DNA of 47,201 bases from Lichenifustis flavocetrariae. GTDB taxonomy: Bacteria; Pseudomonadota; Alphaproteobacteria; Rhizobiales; Beijerinckiaceae. Within the stretch, counting starts at the first letter, position 1; every line of letters begins with the position of its first letter. Location: NCBI RefSeq assembly GCF_026130545.1, contig NZ_JAMOIM010000037.1, positions 1-47,201 on the forward strand, in the 5' to 3' direction. The position numbers and the translations under genes were made by a program. The notes beneath the pieces were generated by a model. That model saw only the letters and a program-made list of their open reading frames with translations, made no database searches and had not been told where the DNA came from. Of this stretch, positions 25,577-32,801 are shown piece after piece.

Positions 25577-25607
25577 CACTGTGAGTAGGCTATCCCTACT
25601 CACAGTG
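25577..25607. repeat. Perfect 13-bp inverted repeat at the left end of the IS66 remnant
   Basis: CACTGTGAGTAGG (25577-25589) faces CCTACTCACAGTG (25595-25607) across a five-base loop (CTATC). It lies just before tnpA of the IS66 remnant. It could be a structured end of the element or a small terminator shielding it from outside transcription. The element's right end is lost, so it cannot be matched to a partner repeat. Confidence 0.7.
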
Positions 25608-25621
25608 ACGATGTTTTCCAC

Positions 25622-25990
25622 TTGGCTGTTGTGGAGAGCGGCCGGCGACGGCGGTGGAGCGAAGCGGAGAAGCTGCGGATCGTTGTGGAAAGCGCGAGCG
25701 GTCCGCAGCTGGTGTCGGCCACGGCGCGGCGACACGGCTTGTCGCCGTCGCAGTTGTTCGGCTGGCGGCGGGCGCTGCTGGTGAAGGACCAAACACCAGC
25801 GCCGACAGCGAACTTCGTTCCGGCCATCGTGGTGCCGGATCACAGCGGTGCCGCGATGGCCACCCCCTCACCGGCACGCTCTCCGCGGATCGAAATCGTG
25901 CTGCGCGGCGGCAGGCGGCTTATCGTCGAGGGGGCGGTCGACACGACCGTGACGCTGAAGCTCGCACGCGGGCTCGAGGCGCTCCGGTGA
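25622..25990 (+). CDS. tnpA: IS66 TnpA-type HTH protein
   Basis: The 122-residue product has the N-terminal HTH of IS66 OrfA proteins (RRRRWSEAEKLRIVVESASG, then ATARRHGLSPSQLFGWRRAL). The C-terminal strand-rich half is IEIVLRGGRRLIVEGAVDTT. It is needed together with TnpB and TnpC for IS66 transposition; its exact role is unclear in the family. Its stop codon overlaps the GTG start of tnpB. Confidence 0.85.
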   Translation: MAVVESGRRRRWSEAEKLRIVVESASGPQLVSATARRHGLSPSQLFGWRRALLVKDQTPAPTANFVPAIVVPDHSGAAMATPSPARSPRIEIVLRGGRRLIVEGAVDTTVTLKLARGLEALR

Positions 25991-26334
25991 TCCCGGTCCC
26001 GGTGGGCGTCAAGGTGTGGCTCGCGACCGGTCACACCGATATGAGGAAGGGGTTCGCCTCGCTCTCGCTGCTGGTGCAGGAGGTCCTCAAACGGGATCCG
26101 AACGGCGGTCATTTGTTCTGCTTTCGCGGTCGCCGCGGTGATCTTTTGAAGATCGTCTGGCATGACGGACAGGCGGCGAACCTGTACGTGCGGCGTCTCG
26201 AGCGGGGCCGCTTTCTCTGGCCGTCGCCGGCCGACGGTGTCGTGGCGATCACGCCGGCGCAGATGGGTTACCTCCTGTCAGGAATCGATTGGTGTAACCC
26301 GGTCGAGGTCTGGCGTCCGACATCGGTCGGATGA
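25987..26334 (+). CDS. tnpB: IS66 TnpB accessory protein
   Basis: The 115-residue product holds the full TnpB signature: GVKVWLATGHTDMRKGFASL, HLFCFRGRRGDLLKIVWHDG and GRFLWPSPADGVVAITPAQM. The start is GTG 25987, overlapping the tnpA stop (GTGA), which gives MIPVPVGVKVWLATG and the usual family length. It appears intact. Confidence 0.9.
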   Translation: MIPVPVGVKVWLATGHTDMRKGFASLSLLVQEVLKRDPNGGHLFCFRGRRGDLLKIVWHDGQAANLYVRRLERGRFLWPSPADGVVAITPAQMGYLLSGIDWCNPVEVWRPTSVG

Positions 26335-26379
26335 CGCCTTTTCGCTTGTCTTCGCTGGAGGATGTGATTCCATCCCTTT

Positions 26380-26602
26380 ATGAGCGCGCCTGCCGCATCG
26401 CAGTCCTTGCCGCCGCTGCCGGCCGATCTGGCGGCGGCGCATGCGATGATCCTGAGCGAACGCGCGGCCAGGATCGAAGCAGAAGCCTCGGCCTCCCATG
26501 CAGCGGTCGAAGCGCTGCAGGCGAAGGCGGCGGCCTCGGCCACCGAGGCGATGATCGCCCACCTGACGCTGCAGATCGCCAAGCTGCGGCGTGAGCTTTA
26601 CG
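26380..26602 (+). pseudogene. tnpC: IS66 TnpC transposase, N-terminal stub
   Basis: Only the first ~74 residues are left: LPPLPADLAAAHAMILSERA, a coiled coil, and MIAHLTLQIAKLRRELY, where the native protein would continue with the FGRSSE-like zinc-finger region. Homology ends at about 26602. The rest of the open frame to 26838 is antisense to a LysR fragment and is not TnpC. Confidence 0.8.
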
Positions 26603-26819
26603 TATGCTGGGCGGCTTCGAGGAATTCCTGCCCCTCAATTGTGGGGCGAGTACCGCCGTTGGTACGTTCGAAGAGGACTGCGCCCAATCGAAATTCGAGA
26701 GCGCGCAAACCCCGGCTGAGAGTTGATTGGCGCACATTCAACGCTTCTGCAGCCTGTCGAAGACTTCGATGTCGGGCGGCAACGATCGCCCATCGCAAGT
26801 CACGAAGCTCGACGCTCAC
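26598..26819 (-). pseudogene. LysR-family regulator, N-terminal stub
   Basis: The 73-codon frame (GTG 26819) is the LysR winged HTH: LRDLRWAIVAARHRSLRQAA, EALNVRQSTLSRGLRALEFR, LGAVLFERTNGG and GQEFLEAAQ. The reading ends with HT and a TAA formed by the IS66 sequence. The effector-binding domain is missing. It was probably once the regulator of the neighbouring cupin/SDR/amine oxidase genes, cut by the IS66 event. Confidence 0.85.
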
Positions 26820-26842
26820 AGCTCAGGTTCCCATCTGAGCAT

Positions 26843-27529
26843 CTAATCGACCTTCGAGCGCTCGCAGACAGTTCCGTGAAGGAGAGGGCCAAACTTCATC
26901 CAGACAGTAGCGCCTTGCTCCCCAACCCGGACTTCGAAATCGATGCCGCCAGGAAGCCGGCCCCAATCCAGCGGCGCGATCGCGTCACCGTTTGCCGTGA
27001 GGCTGCCAGCCACGAGCAAATATTCCAGCCCATTCCCGTTCTCTACGGTTAGACAGGAACCCGCTGGCCACTCCTCCAGCCGGACCTCCTCGTGCTCATC
27101 CTGAAATAGGATAATCGCACTTCCGCCGCCTGAGCGCGGCGTGACGCAGGCGCCCTCGCCGGGGCGTCGCACGATCTGCGTCCGGTCTTCTGCGCGGAAC
27201 TGCCAGAGCCGCACAAAGATTGTGGTGCCACGCTCCGCTGCTGGAGCGTGTGCGGTTCCCGGAGGATTTCGGACGTAAGTACCTGCCGGATAATCACCGT
27301 CGCCGTCCTGGAAGACACCCTCAAGGACCAAGAACTCCTCGCCGCCCGTATGAACATGTTCGGCGAAACTGCTTCCGGGCGCGTAGCGGACGATTGAGGT
27401 GGCGCGGGCCTTCTCCTCGCCTATCCGAAAAAGCATCCGCCGATCTACGCCAGGCGCCGGACTCGGAATCCAATCATTGCGCGAGGCATGGACAAGGACA
27501 GGTTTGGTCAGGTCGTCATTGATTGACAT
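26843..27529 (-). CDS. Double-cupin (ChrR-like) protein
   Basis: The 228-residue product has a first cupin barrel with the metal-binding set in FAEHVHTGGEEFLVLEGVFQ and PPGTAHAP. This resembles the ChrR cupin of anti-sigma factors, but the zinc-binding anti-sigma N-terminal domain is absent. A second, weaker barrel follows (EVRLEEWPAGSCLTVENGNG, LEYLLVAGSL) without the full His set. I chose ATG 27529, two bases after the SDR stop codon; a TTG two codons upstream is also open. It is the last gene of a six-member minus-strand set with two SDRs, OsmC and an amine oxidase. A dioxygenase, isomerase or peroxide-sensing role is possible. Confidence 0.75.
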   Translation of the reverse strand: MSINDDLTKPVLVHASRNDWIPSPAPGVDRRMLFRIGEEKARATSIVRYAPGSSFAEHVHTGGEEFLVLEGVFQDGDGDYPAGTYVRNPPGTAHAPAAERGTTIFVRLWQFRAEDRTQIVRRPGEGACVTPRSGGGSAIILFQDEHEEVRLEEWPAGSCLTVENGNGLEYLLVAGSLTANGDAIAPLDWGRLPGGIDFEVRVGEQGATVWMKFGPLLHGTVCERSKVD

Positions 27530-27531
27530 CG

Positions 27532-28275
27532 TCAAATCTCAGCCAATCCGCCATCGACATTGATCTCAGCGCCGAGCAGGTAGGTCGCGTCGTCGCCAGC
27601 GAGGAAGGCGACGGCAGCCGCAACGTCCTCGGGTCTTCCCATACGGCCTGCCGGCACCTTCAAGCCGACGCTATCGGCATAGGCGCGGAACTCTGCTTCC
27701 GTCTGGCCGGGCGTTCGATGCATCGGCGTCTCGATTGGGCCGGGGCTAACGGCGTTCACGCGGATACGCCGGTTGGTAAGCTCCGCCGCGAGCACGCGGG
27801 TGAAGGAACGCACCGCGGCCTTCGAAGCGGAGAGCGCCGCGCGGCCGGGTGTGCCGATCTGGCCCAACCACGAGGTGTTGAGAATGATCGCGCCGCCGTC
27901 GTTGAAGATCGGCAGCACGGACTGCACGGTGAAGAACACCCCCTTCACGTTCACGTCCATCAGTCTGTCGAAGGCTTCATCGCGCGTCGTCGCGATTGGC
28001 GTGCCGTAGGCGACACCCGCGTTGGCGAACAGAATGTCGAGCCTGCCGAACGCTTCCGCGACGCGAGCTGCCATCGCTTCGATTTCGTGCAGGCGGCGAA
28101 CGTCGGCCTGGATCGCTATCGTGTTGCCGCCCACTTTGGCCCGCGCCGATTCCAGCTTGGCGCCGTCCGTGCCAGTTATGGCGACGCGCGCACCCTCTGC
28201 GTGCAGCCTTATTGCAGTCGCCAGCCCAATACCGCTGCTTCCGCCCGTGATGAGAGCCGTCTTTCCCGTCAGCAT
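27532..28275 (-). CDS. SDR-family oxidoreductase lacking the catalytic tyrosine
   Basis: The 247-residue product is a classical short-chain dehydrogenase: TGGSSGIG cofactor motif near residue 10, NAG in ILFANAGVAYG, catalytic Ser S135 in ILNTSWLGQIG, and K152 in SASKAAVRSF. At the position of the catalytic Tyr (four before K152) there is Leu (L148; codon CTC at 27832-27834), so YxxxK reads LSASK. Standard reduction or oxidation chemistry needs that Tyr. Some SDRs related to this one may share the LSASK form, so it may be a subfamily trait with another role. Its start overlaps the end of the amine oxidase gene by 7 bases, so the two are coupled. Confidence 0.85.
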   Translation of the reverse strand: MLTGKTALITGGSSGIGLATAIRLHAEGARVAITGTDGAKLESARAKVGGNTIAIQADVRRLHEIEAMAARVAEAFGRLDILFANAGVAYGTPIATTRDEAFDRLMDVNVKGVFFTVQSVLPIFNDGGAIILNTSWLGQIGTPGRAALSASKAAVRSFTRVLAAELTNRRIRVNAVSPGPIETPMHRTPGQTEAEFRAYADSVGLKVPAGRMGRPEDVAAAVAFLAGDDATYLLGAEINVDGGLAEI

Positions 28276-29390
28276 GCGATGGTCTCCGCGCTTGTCGCCT
28301 GCAGGCGCTGAATCACCTCTCTAGCGGCGCGGCTTCCCGCCTCAACGGCACCAGCGAGATAGCCCGGCGCCGCCAAACTTGTCTCACTGCTGGCGACTGT
28401 GAGGAGATCGGCCCAAGGAGCGCGGAGCCAGGGATCTCGCGAGGGGGCGAGATGGCCACTCGAAACACGATCTGCGGCCGTGGCTGTCAGCGCGTCAGCG
28501 CTCCAATCCTTGAATAAAGTTGCGGTCGGATGGGCCGCCCTTGGGCCGAAGAGCCGAACAAGCTGAGTTAGTGCAGATGCGATCAGAACCTTCTCACCCA
28601 TCGCCTCGCGCCGTGCGGCATCCGGCCCAACGAAGCCGAACAACGCGGCGCGGCCTGACGCCGTCGTCGCATCATGGATTTCGACGAGCGGCCCGACGAA
28701 ACTCTGGGCGTCGCCAGACAAGCCCTCGTCCCGCCAAAAAGGACGCTCGTAGAGCGCGAAGAACTTGGCATGCGGTGCCATCCAAGTTGCGGTGTCCCGC
28801 CACTTGGAGAGAATCTTAGGATCAAGGAGAGGTTCGAACGAGATTGTATCGGCGGATAGCCGCAGCGGCACGGCAAGGATGAGTTGCGCCGCCTCAACCG
28901 TTTGCACGGCACAGTCTTGTCCCGCGGCGATCATGACCACGCGCTTGCCGGCAATCGACATGTGCGTGACGTTAGTGGCGAGAGAGAGCCTGTCGATTGG
29001 AAGGCCCGCGGCCAACGCCGTCACCAGCGTGCCCATGCCACCCGCAAGCCGCATTGACGAAGACTCTTGCCGCATCGCGCGGAAGCGCCGAGGGTCTTCG
29101 AGCGCATATCGATCGACGATCACATCCCCTTCTTCGTGCTGAGGAAAAACTGCGAGGCCCAGCGAATGCACGAGTTTCTCCATTTCTGGCTGCATATCTG
29201 GCCAGAACCAAGAGGGCCCCAAATCGAATCCGTCGGCGGAGGGATAGCCGCGCGCGTCCACGCTCAAGATGCGACCGCCGAACCGATCGCGCGCTTCAAA
29301 GAGCTGGAAATCGACACCCGCCTCGTGCAGCAGGCGTGCCGCGACGAGGCCGGCAAGACCGCCTCCCACAACGACAACTTCGGTGTGCAT
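28269..29390 (-). CDS. Flavin monoamine oxidase-family protein
   Basis: The 373-residue product opens with an FAD motif (MHTEVVVVGGGLAGLVAARL, then VDFQLFEARDRFGGRILSV, the GG-doublet that follows it). It has the C-terminal amine-oxidase ending (APGYLAGAVEAGSRAAREVI). Relatives oxidise amines or amino acids to imines with H2O2 release. I chose ATG 29390. The frame goes on upstream to 29474, where a second FAD-like start (MQTSVAIIGG) with a good GAGGGG ribosome site stands. That could be the relic of another flavoprotein or the true translation start. The gene is 7 bases overlapped with the downstream SDR. Confidence 0.8.
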   Translation of the reverse strand: MHTEVVVVGGGLAGLVAARLLHEAGVDFQLFEARDRFGGRILSVDARGYPSADGFDLGPSWFWPDMQPEMEKLVHSLGLAVFPQHEEGDVIVDRYALEDPRRFRAMRQESSSMRLAGGMGTLVTALAAGLPIDRLSLATNVTHMSIAGKRVVMIAAGQDCAVQTVEAAQLILAVPLRLSADTISFEPLLDPKILSKWRDTATWMAPHAKFFALYERPFWRDEGLSGDAQSFVGPLVEIHDATTASGRAALFGFVGPDAARREAMGEKVLIASALTQLVRLFGPRAAHPTATLFKDWSADALTATAADRVSSGHLAPSRDPWLRAPWADLLTVASSETSLAAPGYLAGAVEAGSRAAREVIQRLQATSAETIAC

Positions 29391-29525
29391 TGAGGTGTAC
29401 CTCGAAATGAAATCAGTGGGACGGGATGAAGGGGCCGCGCACTCACCCCCGATGATGGCGACGGAGGTTTGCATGGTCCCCTCTCTGCAAGTTGGAACGG
29501 GGCCGGCGTGCCGGCCCCGAAAAAG

Positions 29526-29660
29526 TTACGCCTTCGGCAGGGCTGCGATCGCGTCAAGCACCCGGGCAGAATAGGTCACCGCCGCGCCGGCATTCAGCGC
29601 CACGGCTGCGCCCAGCGCTTCGGCGATCTCTTCTTTGGGCGTGCCATGGCCGTTAGCCAT
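29526..29660 (-). pseudogene. Carboxymuconolactone decarboxylase (AhpD-like) family, C-terminal stub
   Basis: The frame reads MANGHGTPKEEIAEALGAAV, then ALNAGAAVTYSARVLDAIAA and stop. This is the last helix pair of CMD/AhpD-type proteins, in which TxEEIxEALxxAV and a final AxxxLDAxxxL are typical. The CxxC redox motif belongs to the missing N-terminal half. Upstream reading is cut near the stop codon of the OsmC gene. The stub sits between OsmC and the amine oxidase, where an AhpD/OsmC pairing would make sense for peroxide defence. Confidence 0.7.
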
Positions 29661-29668
29661 ACGCCTCG

Positions 29669-30217
29669 CTACGATTCTACGACCAGTTTCGCCTCGAGCC
29701 GTATGGGCATGGCGATGTTGAAGCGATTTGGTGAATGCCGAATAACCGATTGATGTATGGCATCAAATTGCTCGAGGGTTCCATCCCCGCTGATGCGCAC
29801 TATGTAGTAGAGCGCATCGTATCCAGGCTTTACCCGGGGATCGATATTTAGGAAGCCACGCAGATCCAATTCGCCGGTCGTTTCGATCTCGAGTTTCGTT
29901 AGAGTCACGTTGGCGGCAGCAGCGGCGGTCACGTACCCGACCAGCATGCAAGCATTCAGAGCTGCCATCAACAATTCCTGAGGATTCGGCGCGGAGTTCT
30001 TTCCCAACAGTTGCTCAGGTTCATCGGCCGCGATGACAAAGTCACGCTCGTAGGCTGTTCCCCCAAGATGCAGGGACTTTACACGGGACTCCGATCGCGT
30101 TTGGCCAGCCCAAGACGTCAGAACGTTGAAACTCACCAGACCTTTCGCCGGATCGGCTGCAATGGCGGAAATGGTCTCCCGCAATGCCGGCACGTCGATT
30201 CCATTCACGCTTGACAT
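29669..30217 (-). CDS. OsmC-family protein
   Basis: The 182-residue product has the OsmC/Ohr core APNPQELLMAALNACMLVGY with the reactive cysteine C90. In peroxidase members a second cysteine comes about 60 residues later. Here the place reads RHSPNRFN, with Ser, so the disulphide cycle of Ohr/OsmC peroxidases is not possible. The product is closer to OsmC-like proteins of unknown activity. GAGGAAGAG precedes ATG 30217, and the gene follows the SDR at 30234 by 16 bases, so they form one operon facing the TetR gene. Confidence 0.8.
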   Translation of the reverse strand: MSSVNGIDVPALRETISAIAADPAKGLVSFNVLTSWAGQTRSESRVKSLHLGGTAYERDFVIAADEPEQLLGKNSAPNPQELLMAALNACMLVGYVTAAAAANVTLTKLEIETTGELDLRGFLNIDPRVKPGYDALYYIVRISGDGTLEQFDAIHQSVIRHSPNRFNIAMPIRLEAKLVVES

Positions 30218-30233
30218 AATTTCTCTTCCTCTC

Positions 30234-31004
30234 TTATTGGCGGCCGGCGGTCACGCCGCCATCGACGGAAAGCACTGTGCCCGTGATCCAGGACGCCTGA
30301 TCGGAAGCGAGAAAAAGCATCGCCTCCGCGACGTCACGCGGCTGGCCGTTGCGACCGATCGGATGGAAGGCGTTGAAGGTGGGCAGCGTCTCCTTGACCT
30401 GCTCCTCAGTCATGAAGGTGTTGTAGACCGGCGTCTCGACCACGGCGGGGGCCACGGCGTTGATGCGAATTTTGTATTGAGCTAGCTCAATCGCGAGATT
30501 GCGCACCATCGCGTGGACGCCCGCATTGGCGGCTGAATAGGCGGCGGAAGGGGTCGCGCCGATCGCTTGGATCGCCCACATCGAGCCGGTCTGGACGATC
30601 GCACCACCCTTGGCCTTCATCGCCTTGGCGGCTGCTTGGGCGGTAAAGAATTTGCCCTTCAGGATCGTATCCAAATACCAATCGTAGTCAGCCTCGGTCA
30701 GTTCGAGGAACGACTTCGGATTGAACACGCCGGCATTGTTGATCAGCACATCCAGGCCGCCGAACTTCGAGACCGCCGCATCGACAAGTGCGGCGCCTGT
30801 AGCAGGGACGGCGATGTCGCCAGCCGAAATGATGACCTTCTCACCGGTCGGATCAATTTCGCGGGCGACCGCCTCCAGCTTGGCCGCGTCACGCCCGTTA
30901 ATCGCCACTCTTGCGCCCTCGGCAATGAACCGAGCGGCGACTTCCTTGCCGATCCCTGATCCACCACCCGTTATTGCAACTACCTTACCTTCGAACCGCG
31001 CCAT
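30234..31004 (-). CDS. SDR-family oxidoreductase lacking the catalytic lysine
   Basis: The 256-residue product has the SDR cofactor motif TGGGSGIG near residue 11, DVLINNAGVFNPKSF, Ser S141 in VQTGSMWAIQAIG and the Tyr Y156. The position of the catalytic Lys (four after Y156) holds Asn (N160; codon AAT at 30525-30527), so YxxxK reads YSAAN. The C-terminal DQASWITGTVLSVDGG is the normal family ending. The loss should weaken NAD(P)-ribose binding and proton relay. ATG 31004 opens the Rossmann motif; the upstream open frame runs through the operator and is not coding. It is the first gene of the TetR-facing operon. Confidence 0.9.
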   Translation of the reverse strand: MARFEGKVVAITGGGSGIGKEVAARFIAEGARVAINGRDAAKLEAVAREIDPTGEKVIISAGDIAVPATGAALVDAAVSKFGGLDVLINNAGVFNPKSFLELTEADYDWYLDTILKGKFFTAQAAAKAMKAKGGAIVQTGSMWAIQAIGATPSAAYSAANAGVHAMVRNLAIELAQYKIRINAVAPAVVETPVYNTFMTEEQVKETLPTFNAFHPIGRNGQPRDVAEAMLFLASDQASWITGTVLSVDGGVTAGRQ

Positions 31005-31013
31005 CGGTATCTC

Positions 31014-31033
31014 CTTATCTAACGTTAGATAAG
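31014..31033. promoter_or_regulatory. Perfect 20-bp palindrome, TetR-type operator
   Basis: CTTATCTAACGTTAGATAAG is a perfect inverted repeat placed 10 bases upstream of the SDR start at 31004 and 77 bases before the TetR gene. Length, symmetry and position are those of TetR-family operators. Binding by the product of 31110 is inferred. Confidence 0.85.
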
Positions 31034-31066
31034 TCCATTTAGCACTTGCTCGGCGCGCCCGCAAGG

Positions 31067-31086
31067 CTTATCTAACGACAGGTAAG
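31067..31086. promoter_or_regulatory. Second, imperfect copy of the TetR-type operator
   Basis: CTTATCTAACGACAGGTAAG keeps the left arm of the first site exactly and has a looser right arm. It lies 53 bases centre to centre from the first site, about five helical turns, and 24 bases before the TetR start codon. The pair fits control of both divergent promoters. Confidence 0.75.
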
Positions 31087-31109
31087 TTATTTAATCGTGG
31101 AGAGTCGAG

Positions 31110-31613
31110 ATGTCAGCCACCGTGGAGGCGATCCTAGATGTGACCGAACGGCGAATTCGCGAGGCGGGCTATCACGGCTTCAGCTTCCGGACAGTCGCCG
31201 CCGAGGTAGGAGTGAAGGGCGCCAGCGTGCACTATCACTTCTCATCCAAAGACGCCCTCGCTGCGGCGGTCACCCGCCGATACAATGAGCGGATCGCGAA
31301 AGCGGTCGACGAGAAGGTCAAAGCTGGCACCGATGTGGTGGCAGCTTGGATCGATGTATTCCGAGGAGCGCTGAGTGATGGCACGCGCATGTGTTTGTGC
31401 GGTGCGCTTGGCATAACCTTGAGCGATCTCTCGCCGGAGGTCGTCGCCGAGGTAAAACGCTTCTTCGATCAAGCGATCAGCAGTTTGATTGCTGGAGGCG
31501 TGAAGCGCCATCGCGCGATTGAAGTGTTGGCAACTCTAGAAGGCGCGATCCTGATGGCTAGCGTCTGCGGTGATCTTTCTACCTTTGATGAAGCAACAGC
31601 CGCGCTTCGTTGA
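31110..31613 (+). CDS. TetR-family transcriptional regulator
   Basis: The 167-residue product has the TetR HTH (RRIREAGYHGFSFRTVAAEV, then GVKGASVHYHFSSKDALAAA) and a ligand domain (MCLCGALGITLSDL, LATLEGAILMASV, FDEATAAL). GGAGAG stands 6 bases before ATG 31110. It is divergent from the SDR/OsmC/amine oxidase operon across two operator-like palindromes and is the obvious repressor of both sides. A fragment of a paralogue is found at 32793-33014. The ligand is unknown. Confidence 0.9.
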   Translation: MSATVEAILDVTERRIREAGYHGFSFRTVAAEVGVKGASVHYHFSSKDALAAAVTRRYNERIAKAVDEKVKAGTDVVAAWIDVFRGALSDGTRMCLCGALGITLSDLSPEVVAEVKRFFDQAISSLIAGGVKRHRAIEVLATLEGAILMASVCGDLSTFDEATAALR

Positions 31614-31770
31614 TCTAGAACACTATCAATCGTGGCGGCGGTCAGCCAGTTCGCGATCAGCCGGTTGGCGTTCTGGATTTCTGGCCGCCGAATGCCATCG
31701 CGAGGAGCCTTTTTATCTGAAGTATTAGGGAAGCCGAGACCATCGGCCGTGCGCGGTTGGGAGTGCTGCC

Positions 31771-32721
31771 ATGCGTGATGTCGCGTTTGTTGTTCATCCG
31801 GATTATTCGGCGATGTCTTGGGCCGTCGTTATGGCCTTCCAGGTCGCCAATTCGGTGGCCGCAACGGAAGCGCCTCCCTACGAGCTTCATTTTGTCTCGG
31901 AGACTGGGGGGAAAATCAAAACCGCATGCGGCATGATGCTAGAGAGTGAACCGTTCACGGAGATGCCGTTCCACACGCTTGTCGTCGGCGGCGCGACAAA
32001 CCCGAAGGCGTCGACGCCTAGCTTGATCGCATATGTGAGAGATGCGCCCAAACGGCATCGCCGGATTGCTGCGATCAGCACGGGTGCCTTCGTACTAGCT
32101 GAGGCCGGCCTCTTGGATGGACGCGACGCCACCACCCATTGGACGCACGCGCCGCTGCTCCAGGCACAGTATCCGGCGGTGAAGTTGGATAAGGACCGCA
32201 TTTTCATGAATGACGGACCGATCTGGACGACCGCAGGCGGAGCCGCAGGTCTCGATCTCAGCCTTGCGTTGATCGAAAATGATCTCGGCGCCGATTTTGC
32301 GAAGGTGGTCGCGCGCGAGCTCGTTATCTATCACCGGCGCGCGGGCGGCCAATCGCAAATCTCCAAGCTCCTCGATCTCACGCCGAACTCCGATCGGATT
32401 CAGGCGGCGCTCACCTACGCTCGCGACAACATGTACAAGCCGTTGACCGTCGCCGATTTGGCCAACGCCGCGCGTCTCAGCCCGCGGCAGTTCAGCCGCG
32501 CGTTTCGTGCCGAGACCGGTCAGTCACCGGCAAAGTCGATCGAAATTCTTCGGGTCGAGACCGCTCGCAATCTTATGGAGCAAAGCCGTCATTCGATTGA
32601 TGAGGTGGCTCGTCAGACAGGCTTTAGCGACCGCGACCATATGCGCCGGGCATTCGTGCGTGCCTTCGGTCAGTCGCCGCAGGCTCTCCGGCGCGAGGCC
32701 CGGCTTTCGGCCAATGCCTAG
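31771..32721 (+). CDS. GlxA-type regulator (DJ-1/PfpI plus AraC domains), elbow cysteine replaced
   Basis: The 316-residue product has an N-terminal DJ-1/PfpI domain (1-185) and a C-terminal pair of AraC HTH units (LTVADLANAARLSPRQFSRA, then HSIDEVARQTGFSDRDHMRR). In the sensor domain the nucleophile elbow reads ISTGAFVLAEAGLL, with Ser where relatives and the paralogue at 33200 have Cys. The sensor part therefore probably binds a ligand without chemistry. No target gene is adjacent in the same direction; the gene lies between the TetR gene and the broken tRNA. Confidence 0.9.
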   Translation: MRDVAFVVHPDYSAMSWAVVMAFQVANSVAATEAPPYELHFVSETGGKIKTACGMMLESEPFTEMPFHTLVVGGATNPKASTPSLIAYVRDAPKRHRRIAAISTGAFVLAEAGLLDGRDATTHWTHAPLLQAQYPAVKLDKDRIFMNDGPIWTTAGGAAGLDLSLALIENDLGADFAKVVARELVIYHRRAGGQSQISKLLDLTPNSDRIQAALTYARDNMYKPLTVADLANAARLSPRQFSRAFRAETGQSPAKSIEILRVETARNLMEQSRHSIDEVARQTGFSDRDHMRRAFVRAFGQSPQALRREARLSANA

Positions 32722-32734
32722 GCGAATGAGAGAC

Positions 32735-32801
32735 GCGTCCGTAGCTCGGCTGGATAGAGCGCCACCCTCCGAAGGTCGAGGCATTGGTCGAAAACGGACG
32801 G
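32735..32801 (+). pseudogene. Broken tRNA-Arg (anticodon CCG)
   Basis: The stretch starts with GCGTCCG (acceptor 5' strand), then TA, a normal D arm (GCTC...GAGC) and an anticodon arm whose loop CTCCGAA shows anticodon CCG at 32769-32771. The anticodon stem has one mismatch. A degenerate T arm follows (TGGTCGAAAA, several bases short), then CGGACGG, which pairs with six of seven acceptor bases. The T stem cannot form, so the gene is dead. It passes directly into a headless TetR gene, which suggests a recombination or integration event at this tRNA. Confidence 0.6.

Larger units (their letters stand above)
25577..26602 (+). mobile_element. IS66-family insertion sequence, 3' truncated
   Basis: tnpA, tnpB and the first part of tnpC are present in the standard IS66 order, with a GTGA overlap between tnpA and tnpB. 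The element breaks off inside tnpC at about 26602, where a truncated LysR gene begins on the opposite strand. On its left it abuts a truncated aldehyde dehydrogenase. It cannot transpose by itself because the TnpC transposase is lost. Confidence 0.85.
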
